A stretch of DNA of 64,000 nucleotides from Phallusia mammillata. Its lineage: Eukaryota; Chordata; Ascidiacea; Phlebobranchia; Ascidiidae. Every line of letters begins with the position of its first letter. Position 1 is the first letter of the stretch. The notes beneath the pieces were generated by a model that made no database searches, was not told the origin of the DNA, and worked only from the letters and a program-made list of their open reading frames with translations. The DNA lies in assembly GCA_003260075.1 (NCBI GenBank), contig QLIY01000337.1:1-64000 (forward strand), in the 5' to 3' direction. Below are positions 1 to 11,700 of the stretch, one piece after another. Position numbers and translations under genes: made by a program.

Positions 1-490
1 AAGCACAATATTAGGTACGTTGGAGAAAATAACAAGCACCATGTCACTATTGGGTTACCCCCCCCCCCGGCCGAATCGAAATTTAGCCGATTCGGTACAT
101 CACTATTAAAAACAAACCGAAAACAAACCGTCATATGTGACCGACAAATCTATCTTAAACTACGTTAAAGGCTGGATGCACAAATATAGAAATTAGTTGT
201 TTAACATGACTGTCAGGGAATTCTTTTTTAGTATTGCGACTAAATTAATTCCCAAAACTTGTTGTCAAACTTATTCATTACTTTTGGAAACTTCGATAAT
301 TACCACCAGGATGATATCACAAAAAAACACGTTGCAATATATCGGAACAAAACGTTTAATGTCACTTGTAATAACATTTAAGTTATTTGTTACATGTCGC
401 GTGTATGTGTAACAAGCATCCTTAAACAGAAGTCCATCCCAGTATAGAAACTAAAACCATAAGCGTATCAGTTTCTATTTTTGATACGGC

Positions 491-1592
491 GTGAAGGAGG
501 TAGGTGACGTAGAAATTTTGCACATTGGTGACGTAACGCATACAAAACAAACACAAGAGAGGAGAATACCAATATACAAAACTTTACCTCAAAACATAAC
601 TTTACTGTTCATAGAAATTCCAATAACCAATGCTTCACAAAGCATTACACCAAGCACTTCAGGTATGTGTTATTGAAAGTAAAAGGCTATTTTTAAAGCG
701 TTTTATGACCAGGAAGTTAAGTTGCTGTTGGGGTTCTGGCAAACTACTTTTTCTTGGTGGTCGATTATTTGTATCTTATGTCAATTGTGCGGCATTTTTA
801 TCTTTTCAAACTAAATCCATTGTCGCTAAAAATCATATCCATTTATCTGAACTCAACTAAACGTTGACAAATTTTGCCAATAAACAAAGTTTTCCGCTTA
901 ATTTTTAAAATTATCTAAGTTTTTTTTTATATTTCTAGACAATAAATTCGACAACCAGTTGCTGCTTGTGGTGATTGCCGCTGCCGGTGGTTGTGTATTT
1001 GGTGGAACGTTGACCATTATGTGTATTCTCTGCCGAAAGCGTGAAAGGTTCATGTTTGAACAATGATCTGTTGTAAATCATATTTATCTCGTGATTTTGT
1101 GACTTTTTTCCTGCAGAAGGGAAGCAAAAAACAAATTCAAGATTAATGAATATGAAGAAATCGGTAAGTTAGAATGAACATAAAAGCAACAACAACACTA
1201 CATTGGATTTTTGTAACTTACAACCGAACCAGCGTTACAACAGTTTAGAAGCCACATGTGTTTTAAAGGTTTTACGTAAATTACTTGTCCGATGTGGAAT
1301 CAAAAATGTTTCTATTTTGTTGTTTACCTTTTTGTGATTCACAGATGAAAGAAAACTTGAAGGCAAACAGGTCAATGCATTAAAACAATCCGAAAAAGCC
1401 GTCTCTTCAGAACTTGATGTTCACAAGACCAATGAAGCGTCTGTTGAAAGCATAGCCATTGACCGCGCCAGTTACATATCATTGGATGACACAGTGGTTG
1501 TGATGAAAGATCCTGTCGACGAAACAACTACAATTACTGCTTCAACTGATCAAAATGAGCAGGAAAGTCATGAATTCATAGTTTGTATATAA
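491..1592 (+). CDS. 3' end of a single-pass membrane protein gene, probably ZP-type (5' end outside window)
   Basis: Exons at 939-1052, 1117-1165 and 1345-1592 (stop TAA) join in phase. They encode a transmembrane helix (QLLLVVIAAAGGCVFGGTL and on through IMCIL), a basic stop-transfer RKRERRE, and an acidic cytoplasmic tail ending FIVCI. A likely preceding exon, ending at the GT after 663 in phase 1, carries a dibasic patch (QERRIP); its start is uncertain (about 491-500). The phase-1 intron just before the membrane exon is the same as in the ZP gene downstream on the same strand, so I infer a tandem relative whose ZP module lies left of the window. The ZP assignment is inference: no ZP cysteines are visible here. 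Membrane protein, confident; family, tentative. Confidence 0.5.
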
Positions 1593-3089
1593 TGTCCTCA
1601 ATGCAACACCCGATTAACGCACTTTCTTTAAAAATATCAATTACCGTATTTTTACATATGAGACATTTAAACATAAAACCCATATGCGACTTTTAAAAAT
1701 AACTAGTTTAAGAGTACATACATATTGCCCGAATTCAGTAAACATTTCAGTAAAACATTTGATCTGATACAATTAACCATATATTTTTCTTTAACTATAA
1801 AGAAACCTTTTTTCTAATCTTCGCGGGGAAATAAAATGTCTTGTACAATAATAAAATCAAAAATAATACTTGAATCTGTCTTTGCTCGTTTAGCTGAGGA
1901 TATCAGTAAAATCTCTTTGGACGTAGAATGTAATTAAACCATTTGGAAATCCAAGGTAAAATTAAGTACAGCAGAAAATGTTTAGCTCCACCTAATGACT
2001 GGCAACACACATCACAAAACAAAACTCGTAAGGTAATAACTTTCGGACTTTACGTTTATTGTGACACAACACTATGGCGAGGAGTTATTGTGATGATTAA
2101 CATCAGTATATAGTGGGTGGATTATACCTTCGTTGACTGAGTGTTTTGGGTTATGACGAAATGTTTGATCTATTTTAATATCACAGTGACGTTATATGCA
2201 CAGACGACTCCAGTCGTGTTTAAACATGTTAAGTAGCTTTCAGTTGACTTACGTTACCAATAGTCGAGTGATATCTATACGTTTCAATTGACTGAAGTTA
2301 CACATAGTACTGAATTCAGATCAAATCACACAAACAATCCCGAAATTCCGTGACTATGTGGACTCAAGTCTAAACCGGTGTATATCGCTGACAAAGATGA
2401 TATATGACACACGAGTTTTTCAAGCAGATATTCAAATTACTGGAAAACACACGAATTCGATATTGAAACAAATGCAATTAAACAAATGTGTGTAGAATGG
2501 ATAGGTTAATCTCAAAGACTATTACTTTAGGTTTGAATAACGCTTTTCACTTTTCGTGTAGTTACAACCGCTATAACTGTTTAAGATATTCAAAAAAAAT
2601 AGCTTGGCAAAACCCAAATCGGTTAAAGTTTGGCAAAACGACAACAATTACGCCTGGAGGTTGAAAAGTTCCAAGCATCTTGTGTTGCTGCCTGTTTTTC
2701 ACCGAAGGCAAAAACGATAAGTGCAGCAACCCCGTGGGTTTTCTAGAACTTATAGGCGTAATCCGGCTACACTAGAATTAGGCAAGTTTCACACTAAAGT
2801 AGCAGTGGCTTTGTGTAGGCTAGGTTTCCCATTTACTCTTATATTGCAAAACTGTTGGCCAACTTGCTTATTTCGAGATTTGTTTTTGAACCTAGTTGCT
2901 TTATAAAACATTACATGCAAATCTTATGAGAAATTAACTAAAGAGTAACAAAGCAGTTTTATTGATATTAGAAGTGTTGAACTATATTTATTTACATATT
3001 CAACTTTTGTTGTTGGGTGGTTTAACAAGACAGTTAGTTTGTAACTATTTTTGCAGTACATTCATCAAGCCAGCAGTTAATGGCAAAAA

Positions 3090-6000
3090 ATGGAAGCCAT
3101 GCGTTTGTTAAAAAAAATGAGGTTAGTCATTTATGTGATGCATTAACATGAACAAAAAATATGCTACAATGTTTACGTTTTTACAGGTTGTCTTTCTGTG
3201 TGTGGCTTGCAATGACCATAGCTGGAACTACAGGTTAGACAAACTATTGTTCGACACGTTGAAGAATTAGTTAAGCACATAGACTTATTGCACTTCAAAG
3301 CATATCTTATGAAAACTAAATAAACATAGGTACACAAGACACGGACTTAAATAGTAGCTTTAATAAAAATCAAATTGCCAGCGATGGAGAATAAAACGTA
3401 CAGAAAAGTTATGTGTATATAAACGCGCTTGTTTCCGCTTGTACGTTATATTTTCACCGATTGTTTTTGTCAAAACGTCTGTTTATTAAAATGAATACGT
3501 TTCATTCTGCATCGCTGGCAATTCGGTTTTTATTAAATAAATATAGTAGATATGCAATTCTAACCTTGTAGCAACACTAATAAATTGTCTAACATTTTTT
3601 TCACGTTTTTATGAAAGTTTCCAGTGCGTTCGAAGCAGAGCGCCCGTACGACCCATGTATCATAAACCCGTGTGAAAACAACTGTACGTGTGAGCTTGCC
3701 AACAAATTTGAAACAAACAGATACCGGTGCATGGGAAGTAAAGAAAAATGCACATGGAGTAAGCCTTTATAATTCCCTTAATTAAATTGGAACAATATTT
3801 AAGAACTGAAAAGTAATTTTTTTACAGAAGCTTTGGAGGTACAATGCAACAATGACGCAATTCGTGTAACGCTGCCGGCTTGGTTGGTGACGTTATACGC
3901 TTTAAAGCATGACGTCACTATGGATGACATCACGAGTGCGCTGTATGTTTCAAGTCAATATCAGCCGGATGAAAACAATTGCAAAGCTTTTGCTAATACC
4001 ACAAAAGCTGGGGAAACACAATACAGGTAAACTTGAACATGATATTTGACCTTAAAAGAATAAAACGTAATTTACAAGTGCTTGTTACCTGTACAAGCCT
4101 ATTTATAAAATGATTGTGTCTTAGCTCATTACAAGTAACCCTGGTCAATAGCAAACTGTGTAAATAAAATGTTTAAATGGTTAGACGTATGTTTTTTATG
4201 TAACAAGTTTCAAAACGGCTGGTTAAAACAATGTCCGCCTAAGTTCTAGGTCTCTCCACACAGTTTACAGTTCAAAACTACACATAAACCCCTAACTAAT
4301 GGTTCACCCCACAGCCTTATTCTTCTTACGACATTCACAAATTGCGATACGATGACGCGTATCGTGGGGGAATCCCCAGAGTGGAAAGTGATTGTCACCA
4401 ACCAGGTTTGGTTTGAGAAGACGGTCGCGGATTTTTACGGTTACCCTGTGAAATTGGTGAACATCAGTTGCTTATATCCAATTGACTTTATCATGAAGAC
4501 CCTCTTGAAACCAATGTAAGTCAGTTGCAAACGATGAATAATTGATTTAAACCTACATAGATTTTATATTCTGCCTGCTTGGCATTCCATAAAGAGTTGC
4601 ATTCTTACGTTTTGGAAACAAAACCGATTTTGTAAAAGCATATAGAGCCAATAAATGATAAGCTGCAGACAGTGCACACTGATATTTTCACTATATTGCA
4701 AGATATTTTCACTTTTTAGTTGCTGCCAGCCTCAACCATTTAACACCACAAACGGAAACCTAGGCGTTGAAATGACTTTGGGAGCAGAAGCGCCCAACAA
4801 AAACGGGATCATGACGTCAGCACTTGGCTTGCCTCTTTCGTACATGATTGGTCAGGAGTTATTCGTCACGCTCGAGCTAACAGAAGATAGTGAATTTAAC
4901 CTGACATTACTGGATTGCTACGTTTCTCCCCATTTCACTGTGGGAAAGGATTTTGACACAGTGGATATAATAAAAGACAGGTATAAAACCGAATTTTAAA
5001 ACTCGTTTTAATTATTGTTTATCATCAGTGATTATGGAGTAGAGTAAACCTTGGCTAATCCGAACCCGTTTGGACCAAAATACTGTCCGGATTAGTCGAA
5101 AACCTGGATTAACCGATGTCGATAAGTTACAGCCTTCCCACATTACAAATCAATTGTACCTCAAGTTTTGTCCGAATTAGGGGAAGATCCGGACTAACTA
5201 AATCTGCTGGTTTAACCGGGGTTTACTGCAAAATAGGTTATTCTGGGTCATATTAAATGTTCGTGTTTAGGTAGGCCTTATTTCTTTGTGAATATCGCCA
5301 ATTGGCTCAGCTTTTACTCAATTGTCGCCTATTTTCCAAAATTATCTTCCAAGGTAAATAGCAGGCATTAGTTAAGTTGGATTGTCATGTTTCTGTTTTT
5401 AGGTGTCCGTCGAGATCAATTCACTTTCGACACGAAATAACAGAAAACGGCATTGGGAAGAGAACGGTATTCATGTTTCAAGTGTTTAAATTGGGAGAAG
5501 CCGCAGATTTCTACATTCATTGCCACGCTTTGCTTTGCAACGAAGATTGTGTTCCCAAGGTAAAATATGTTCAAAAGCTTAGGCCAACTAGGCTACATTA
5601 TAAAGAGCAAAATGAAAGCCTTCAAATGTATTATATTATAGGTTCCCAAGGTAACAGAATCAGTTGATAAAAACTAAAGAAAATAACCTAAAATAAGCAA
5701 GCAACGAGTAAAGCATAATAAAACAACGACATGCTAGAGCCCCCCCCCCTGGTTCCCAACCTTTTTTGTAACATTCCTCCCTTTGCCCATTTTCGAATTA
5801 TCCATTCCTCCCCACAAGAAGAAAAACAAATATAGGCCTAACATAAAAAATTATAGCAATTTGAAATCGACCTTATAATTAGGGATGTCCATTTTAGAAT
5901 CTTTTACAACTGGTTCTAAATGTGAACCGGATCCAAATTATAACGGACATCCCTAATGTATATGCAAAAATATTCTGTAACATTTCCATTTTTTTTATTT

Positions 6001-7479
6001 TTTTACAGTTTTTATGAAATTCCTCCCCTGAACCCTAGGGAGGAATTCCTCCCCGGTTGGGAACCACTGTGCTAGAGTCTAAAACCAAATAACACAAAAC
6101 ATTGAAAGAAGGGCAACAGAAAATTGATATTTTTGGTCTGCATGTAGTGAACGCCACATAACGCTACCCATTATAACCTCCATTGCAACGTGAGAGTTGT
6201 AAACGGGCCTGAAATTGAAGTCTGAACCCGGCCCGAACCGAATCGTTTTTAAAAAGCCCGTTTGACCCGAAAGTTTGATTGACAGGCCTATACATTGCAG
6301 GCTTAGGCAAGACCAAGACAACAAACACAATACAAGATTGGTCTTGAACAAAGTGGCTGTCTGATATTAGGTCAGGTCCAGCCACCAGCTACTTAAATAC
6401 TTAATTTTATTCAAAAAAATGCTGACACATAGTATAAAGTCAGGCCCGAATCAAGCCCGTTGTTTTAATAAAGCTAAGCCCGAACCCGGCCCGACTTACA
6501 ACTCTGTGCAACATCACGCAATTGCATTGGTTTCTGACAGTGCACACAAAACCGAACCCGGTGGGGCCGATCTTTTGGTGATCCACTGTCGTCGCTGAAA
6601 AAGTCAAGTTTGATATTACAACGAGATTTCACCACCGGACCTGTACACGTCAGAACAAAACGAACTGCCAAAAAGCGAAAGCAAAATCCAACACCACAGA
6701 AACCCCCAAAATCAGGTATAAGAATCAATAAAGTTTTTTATAACGGTAGATCTTTCTTGACTATATTATTTAGTTTGCGGCACGCACATCAAAAATAATC
6801 AACAGTTAATCCTTTTCAGTAATAACTAAACAAGGGCAAGTTGGGCTGCCTACAAAATTGCTGCTTTAGGTCTATAGATACAAGAGTTTGTTGCCCAGAA
6901 TTACCAAGCTTTAACCCATATGTATGCTAAACGCATAACATACAACTCATGTCAATGCTGAATTTCAGACCAGGCCTTTTCTTGGATGATCCCAACTCTA
7001 CTGGCTTTCTCCAACCTCACGCCCCCCCCCCAACAAGGGCAAGTTGGGCTGCCTACAAAATTGCTGCTTTAGGTCTATATATACAAGAGTTTGTTGCCCA
7101 GAATTACCAAGCTTTAACCCATACGAGTATGTAAGCTAAATTCATAACATACAGCTCATGTCAATGCTGAATTTCAGACCAGGCCTTTTCTTGGATGATT
7201 CCGACTCTACTGGCTTTCTCCAACCTCACATGTGTGGCTCTGCTCGGTGCGCTCTGTTACGCCCTCGCGCGGTCAGTAAGTTCCCGCAGAAACCAGCGAC
7301 TTCGCGACAGCCTACATGGAACCCCCGTCTCGGACTTGTTTCTGAGACGAGACAACCAATCAACTTGCGCCACGGAGACCGTACAGCTGCTGAGTGTAAA
7401 TCCGCAGTTCGATTATGCCAAGAAATGCACAATGCTTACACCTCCAACATCGCCAAGCACCGGGACTGCAGCAAAGTAA
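3090..7479 (+). CDS. Zona pellucida (ZP) domain transmembrane protein, nine exons, 504 aa
   Basis: Exons 3090-3121, 3187-3233, 3618-3758, 3828-4026, 4315-4515, 4720-4980, 5403-5559, 6541-6715 and 7178-7479 join in matching phase and sum to 505 codons. In order: signal peptide (about 1-30), a short cysteine-rich EGF-like segment (CIINPCENNCTCELAN), a ZP-N half with its cysteines, a ZP-C half (DCYVSP, CPSRS, HCHALLCNEDC), a GPV motif followed by a furin-type RTKR (about 384-387), then a membrane helix in the last exon (about 410-434) and a cytoplasmic tail. ZP proteins polymerise into extracellular coats or matrices after cleavage at the furin site. In ascidians the vitelline coat is one such matrix, but the tissue here is unknown. 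A false 5' copy of the last exon lies at 6973-7021 before a C-run. Gene model strong; exact role unknown. Confidence 0.88.
3361..3535. repeat. Foldback (inverted-repeat) element in ZP intron 2
   Basis: Arms of about 32 bases at 3361-3392 and 3504-3535 are near-perfect reverse complements; both contain the core TTGCCAGCGATG or its complement. About 110 bases lie between. Probably a small foldback MITE remnant. No target duplication was identified. Confidence 0.6.
5039..5230. mobile_element. Tigger/pogo-like MITE in ZP intron 6
   Basis: The left end reads AGTAAACCTTGGCTAATCCG and the right end is a complementary CCGGGGTTTACT. Inner repeats of TCCGGATTAG type occur on both sides. The end motif is like that of pogo/Tigger DNA transposons. 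Boundaries are approximate and there is no coding capacity. Confidence 0.45.
5750..6067. mobile_element. Non-autonomous hAT-like element in ZP intron 7
   Basis: Ends are TGGTTCCCAACC and GGTTGGGAACCACTG, with an 8-base target duplication TGCTAGAG on both sides (5732-5739 and just after CACTG). The expected CAG at the left end is replaced by a C-run (5740-5749). No ORF of note. Confidence 0.6.
6192..6506. mobile_element. Non-autonomous hAT-like element, GAGTTGTAA family, copy 1
   Basis: Terminal inverted repeats (GAGAGTTGTAA and TTACAACTCTG) are flanked by an imperfect 8-base duplication, TGCAACGT (6184-6191) and TGCAACAT (6507-6514). The inside is rich in GCCCGAACCCG-type words. Relatives at 30868-31148, about 35472-35895 and 36877-37006. 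It ends 34 bases before ZP exon 8. Confidence 0.65.
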
Positions 7480-8726
7480 CGCACAAGACTTTAAACAGCT
7501 GCAGTTAATGGAGAAGCTTGCATAAAAAATGCCTTCAACGTCTTAAAGGCTATTAATGTACATTTAACTGTAAGAGAATTTTTTTTAAGAGCATGTAACT
7601 GAACTGAGTTACCAATTATGATATGTGTTTATGTTCCATACATGCCATCTGCAATCTTGTACGGACTTCAAACAGCAGCTAATAGAAAAGCTGTTCTTAA
7701 AATTGCCTTTGGCGTCGTATTGGTTGTTACTGTACATTTAACTGTAAGAGAATGTCTTTCAAGAGCATGTAACTGAACTGAGTTGCCAATTGTGATATGT
7801 GTTGTTTTTTTGTTAAAGTTCCATACTTGCTATCTGTTCCATGAAATGCGTTTGTTTTTGAAGGGCTCTCTTGAACTGTATGTGCAAAAGCAGCACAGCT
7901 TTTTCAGAAGCAATAAACTTAGCAAAAGCAAAAATAAATCGCTATCGACCTTTGTTTGCAGTCACCTCACCCCCCCCCCTTTTGAAGGGCTCTCTTGAAC
8001 TGTATGTGCAAAAGCAGCACAGCTTTTACAGAAGCAATAAACTTAGCAAAAGCAAAAAAACTCGCTATCGACCTTTGTTTGCAGTCACCTCACAGACATA
8101 GGTGTTGTTTGATGTTATTTCAAGATGAAGAATTCACTAAAATGTAAAAAGCAATACACATAATGATGAGTCAGACCAACCATATCCGTTGTGCAGACAA
8201 GCACGAAGGTAAAATAACAATTCAATGTATAGATCGGCTGCAAACCTATGACATCGAAACACAGGACCATAGCACACTAAGAGCACGTGTGATTGTTAAA
8301 ACGGTCAAAAGTTTTAGGTCTTAAAGTCTAGTGTTAAAACATCTCCGTTAAATGAAGGTAAAAAGATAGAAGCGGTTCTAAAACAGATAAAGGCTTAAGT
8401 TGCTACGAAAGGGTTAAAAACAAATGTTGATACGCCCGGTGTTGGCCCCCCCCCCCAACCATATCCGTTGTGCAGACAAGCACGAAGGTAAAATAACAAT
8501 TCAAGGTATAGATCGGCTGCAAACCTAGGACATCGAAACACAGGACATAGCACACTAATAGCACGTGTGATTGTTAAAACGGTCAAAAGTTTTAGGTCTT
8601 AAAGTCTAGTGTTAAAACATCTCCGTTAAATGAGGGTAAAAAGATAGAAGCGTTTCTAAAACGAATAAAAGCGTTATGTGCTATGAAAGGGTTAAAAACG
8701 AATTTTGATACGCCCGGTGTTGGTCT
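7480..8726. other. Convergent intergenic region between ZP gene and sideroflexin
   Basis: No gene seen. It holds two haplotype-type duplications joined at C-runs: about 7862-7969 repeated at 7980-8100, and about 8190-8445 repeated from 8457 to the sideroflexin stop. Both should contain 3' untranslated sequence. Confidence 0.6.
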
Positions 8727-11700
8727 CTACAGCCCCTTGTTGAAATAAACTCTTTTGATTTCAGGATCTTGTTTAGCAATCGAATCTTGGAGATCCTTCT
8801 CCAATGACGTCACCGCAAGTGAACTGTTCATAAAAATTATATTAATGTAAATAGAATACAACTTTGAGGTTAGTAGTATAATTAGTTACGGTCACAAACT
8901 TGCAAAAAACACTGATTTTTTTACGAGGTTCGAACCGAGGACGCTCCCGGGGACGAATCCCGATTAAGGTTTTTTTGTGCCTGTATATGGATCCAGGCGC
9001 CTTAGAACATTTGACCACGTTAGAAAACTGTAGTCTCAAGTTAACGCCATTATGATAAAGTTGATCAAATAATTCCGGCAAGAAATTATAAATAAACTGC
9101 TAGTAGCTAGAATATTTTCAGAGCAAAATCTAAACATAACGCTCACCTCATTTGCGGAAACAAGGCGCAACACAACGGTGTCGCGAAGGAAAGTCTGTAA
9201 TTGAATTACAATTTGTTCAAAGTAGCAACAAGATTTTACAAGGTTGTGTTTGGAGCCTGACTAAAAACAATAGATTGTTTAGGAATTTCAAAGTTGTAAA
9301 TTTTAAGTGGCTTTCAAGTTTGTCATAAAATTCCTGTAAAATGTGCCACAATGTTTCATACACTTTTCACAGTTGTTTTATGCGTATACTGTTTCACCAA
9401 TATCATATCCTTGTGCTTGCTTATAGATACCGGTGATGCCGGTCTTGATTTCATAAGAATGAATAACTAAATGTGTTCATAAATTTGCCACAAAGTTGGT
9501 TAGATTATCTTCAAAAAGTCCACATTAGTCGTCTGTTTTGCATTTTCCATATTTTCAAAAGATCAACTTGGTTCCAAAGCAAAATATTGTTTGGTCCGTC
9601 TGAGTAACGAGTGGACCTGAAAACCAAAACTAAAATCGCTCTTTTACTTACGAGAATCCAACAAGCAAGACTTGGATTGGGGCATTCATGGCGGGGTATT
9701 TCTGTAAATAACAAAAAAAACATTTAAAACATATATTTTTAGGGCCCCGTCGAGTGGTCCCACCAACGTCCCACCCCCAGTCGTGTTTACCAACACTACG
9801 CCAACCTCACTTTCTTGTGAGCCCTAGTCACATAACGCTTTATAATACGGTGTAGCTGCAGCGCGTTTTGGTATCATCCACCAATCGTGCCCTTTATATT
9901 TTTTGCTCAATAACGTTGCGCAGCTATTTCCGGCTTGGTGATTGTTTTAGTGCAATTGGGTCACTATGATGTCTTTCACCAAGCGAAATATACCCAACTC
10001 AACTCAACTTAATTTATTTTTTTACTACAATAATTTCTTAGCATGCAATCAAACAAAAATAACACAGATATGTGCGTCACAATTAAAATTTAAAAAAAAT
10101 ATATTTTGCATTTCTAAACCCAAATAGTCAATTTGGAATTTTTCAAATATAAAATTGCGAATAAAAATTAGGTTTTTGAAATAAAAAATTCTTTACGGGG
10201 TCCGAATAGCCGTTTTGTATTTTTTAACCCAAAAATTTCGCCCTTTGACAGGCCATTTGAGTAAAATCTACAACAACAAAAGTACGATTCGATATGCACA
10301 AAAGAAATTTCCTTTCCAAAATCGGAAAGAACGACAGCATGAATCTTACTTTTAGAAAGTTTCCTTTCACTAGTCGGTTCATAATGATGGGTGGAATAGC
10401 TGAAATTAAACATACAATTCCAGTATTACAAACGAATGACACACAAAGAAAATACAACTTAATGTAAATATAAGGGATTTGCCGAGCTGATCCAGTACCC
10501 AAATACTCGGTACCGAGCATCTGGGAGAATAAGAAACAGCGGTTTAATATCTAGCAATGGAAAAAAAATAAACATTCAGAGTTCGTTACGTAACGCTACG
10601 AATTTTCGTTTCTTCCAACAAATGATTATAGGGTTTCAATTGTTGGGTATTCACCCCCCCCCCTCTGGGAGAATAAGAAACAGCGGTTTAATATCTAGCA
10701 ATGGAAAAAAATAAACATCCAGAGTTCGTTACGTAACGCTACGAATTTTCGTTTCTTCCATCAAATGATTATAGGGTTTCAATTGTTGGGTATTCGTTAA
10801 TATCTGCTTTGTGGAAACTGATGGGTAATTTGGTAATAAAGTTACAGCATTTAGACGTTTTCTTATTCGTCCTTTATAAAAAGCCTCATACAAATAGCAG
10901 GGGTCTTGATTCTTGAAGTATATGATGTAAGATTCTTGTGTTAACAAACCGTATGCATATTTGTTTAAGTGATGTTTGAACGTAACAAGATAGCGTCCTC
11001 AGATCCATACATCACCCCCCCCCCCCCGTATGCATATTTGTTTAAGTGATGTTTGAACGTAACAAGATAGCGTGCTCAAACAGATCCATACATCATGGTG
11101 GAGCTACTAGCGTAAGAACTCACAGTAGATAGATTTGCTAAATTTCGGTAGGTGGCGCACGCACATATTTTAAATGCAATTTGTGTGAAAAATGCTGACA
11201 GTTAAGGCTATTAGGGTTGGTCTGAGGTTTCGTAAAAACAACAACAGTAAAATTAACCTAAACCTAGTTCTTTATGTTGAATTTAGTCACTAACCTTATC
11301 CCAGTCTGACTGTTATTTTAAATAACTGCGCTCTTTACGCCATCTATCGGTATTTAGTAAAACTTCTCTGCTGGGAGTTCTTACGTTAATAGCTCTACCA
11401 GATATTAACCACAAAACACCTTGGGAATACTGCAACACATTGTACATAAGTTTTTAACCATAACCTCTGTTAATAGATGCACGAGGCATGGAGCTCACCC
11501 ATTCCAGGTAGTGCCATCCCAATTCGCGAAACAACCACTTGGAAAATGGCGCTTCGTGCTGCTTTCTTTGAAGTTCCAAGCCTCTCCCCACTTGCACTTA
11601 CCACCGGAATTCCTTCAGATAGTTCCCTAGGGAAAGTAAAAACCTCAAATTATAAGAAGTGGTGTAGTGGAGGATAACTGTTAGAGGTTTTATGCTAAAA

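Noticed and set aside
11421..11640. A + strand gene with [11 protein letters not shown]
   Set aside because: It is the shadow of sideroflexin exon 7 (11626-11499, - strand), which matches the family and the splice phases.
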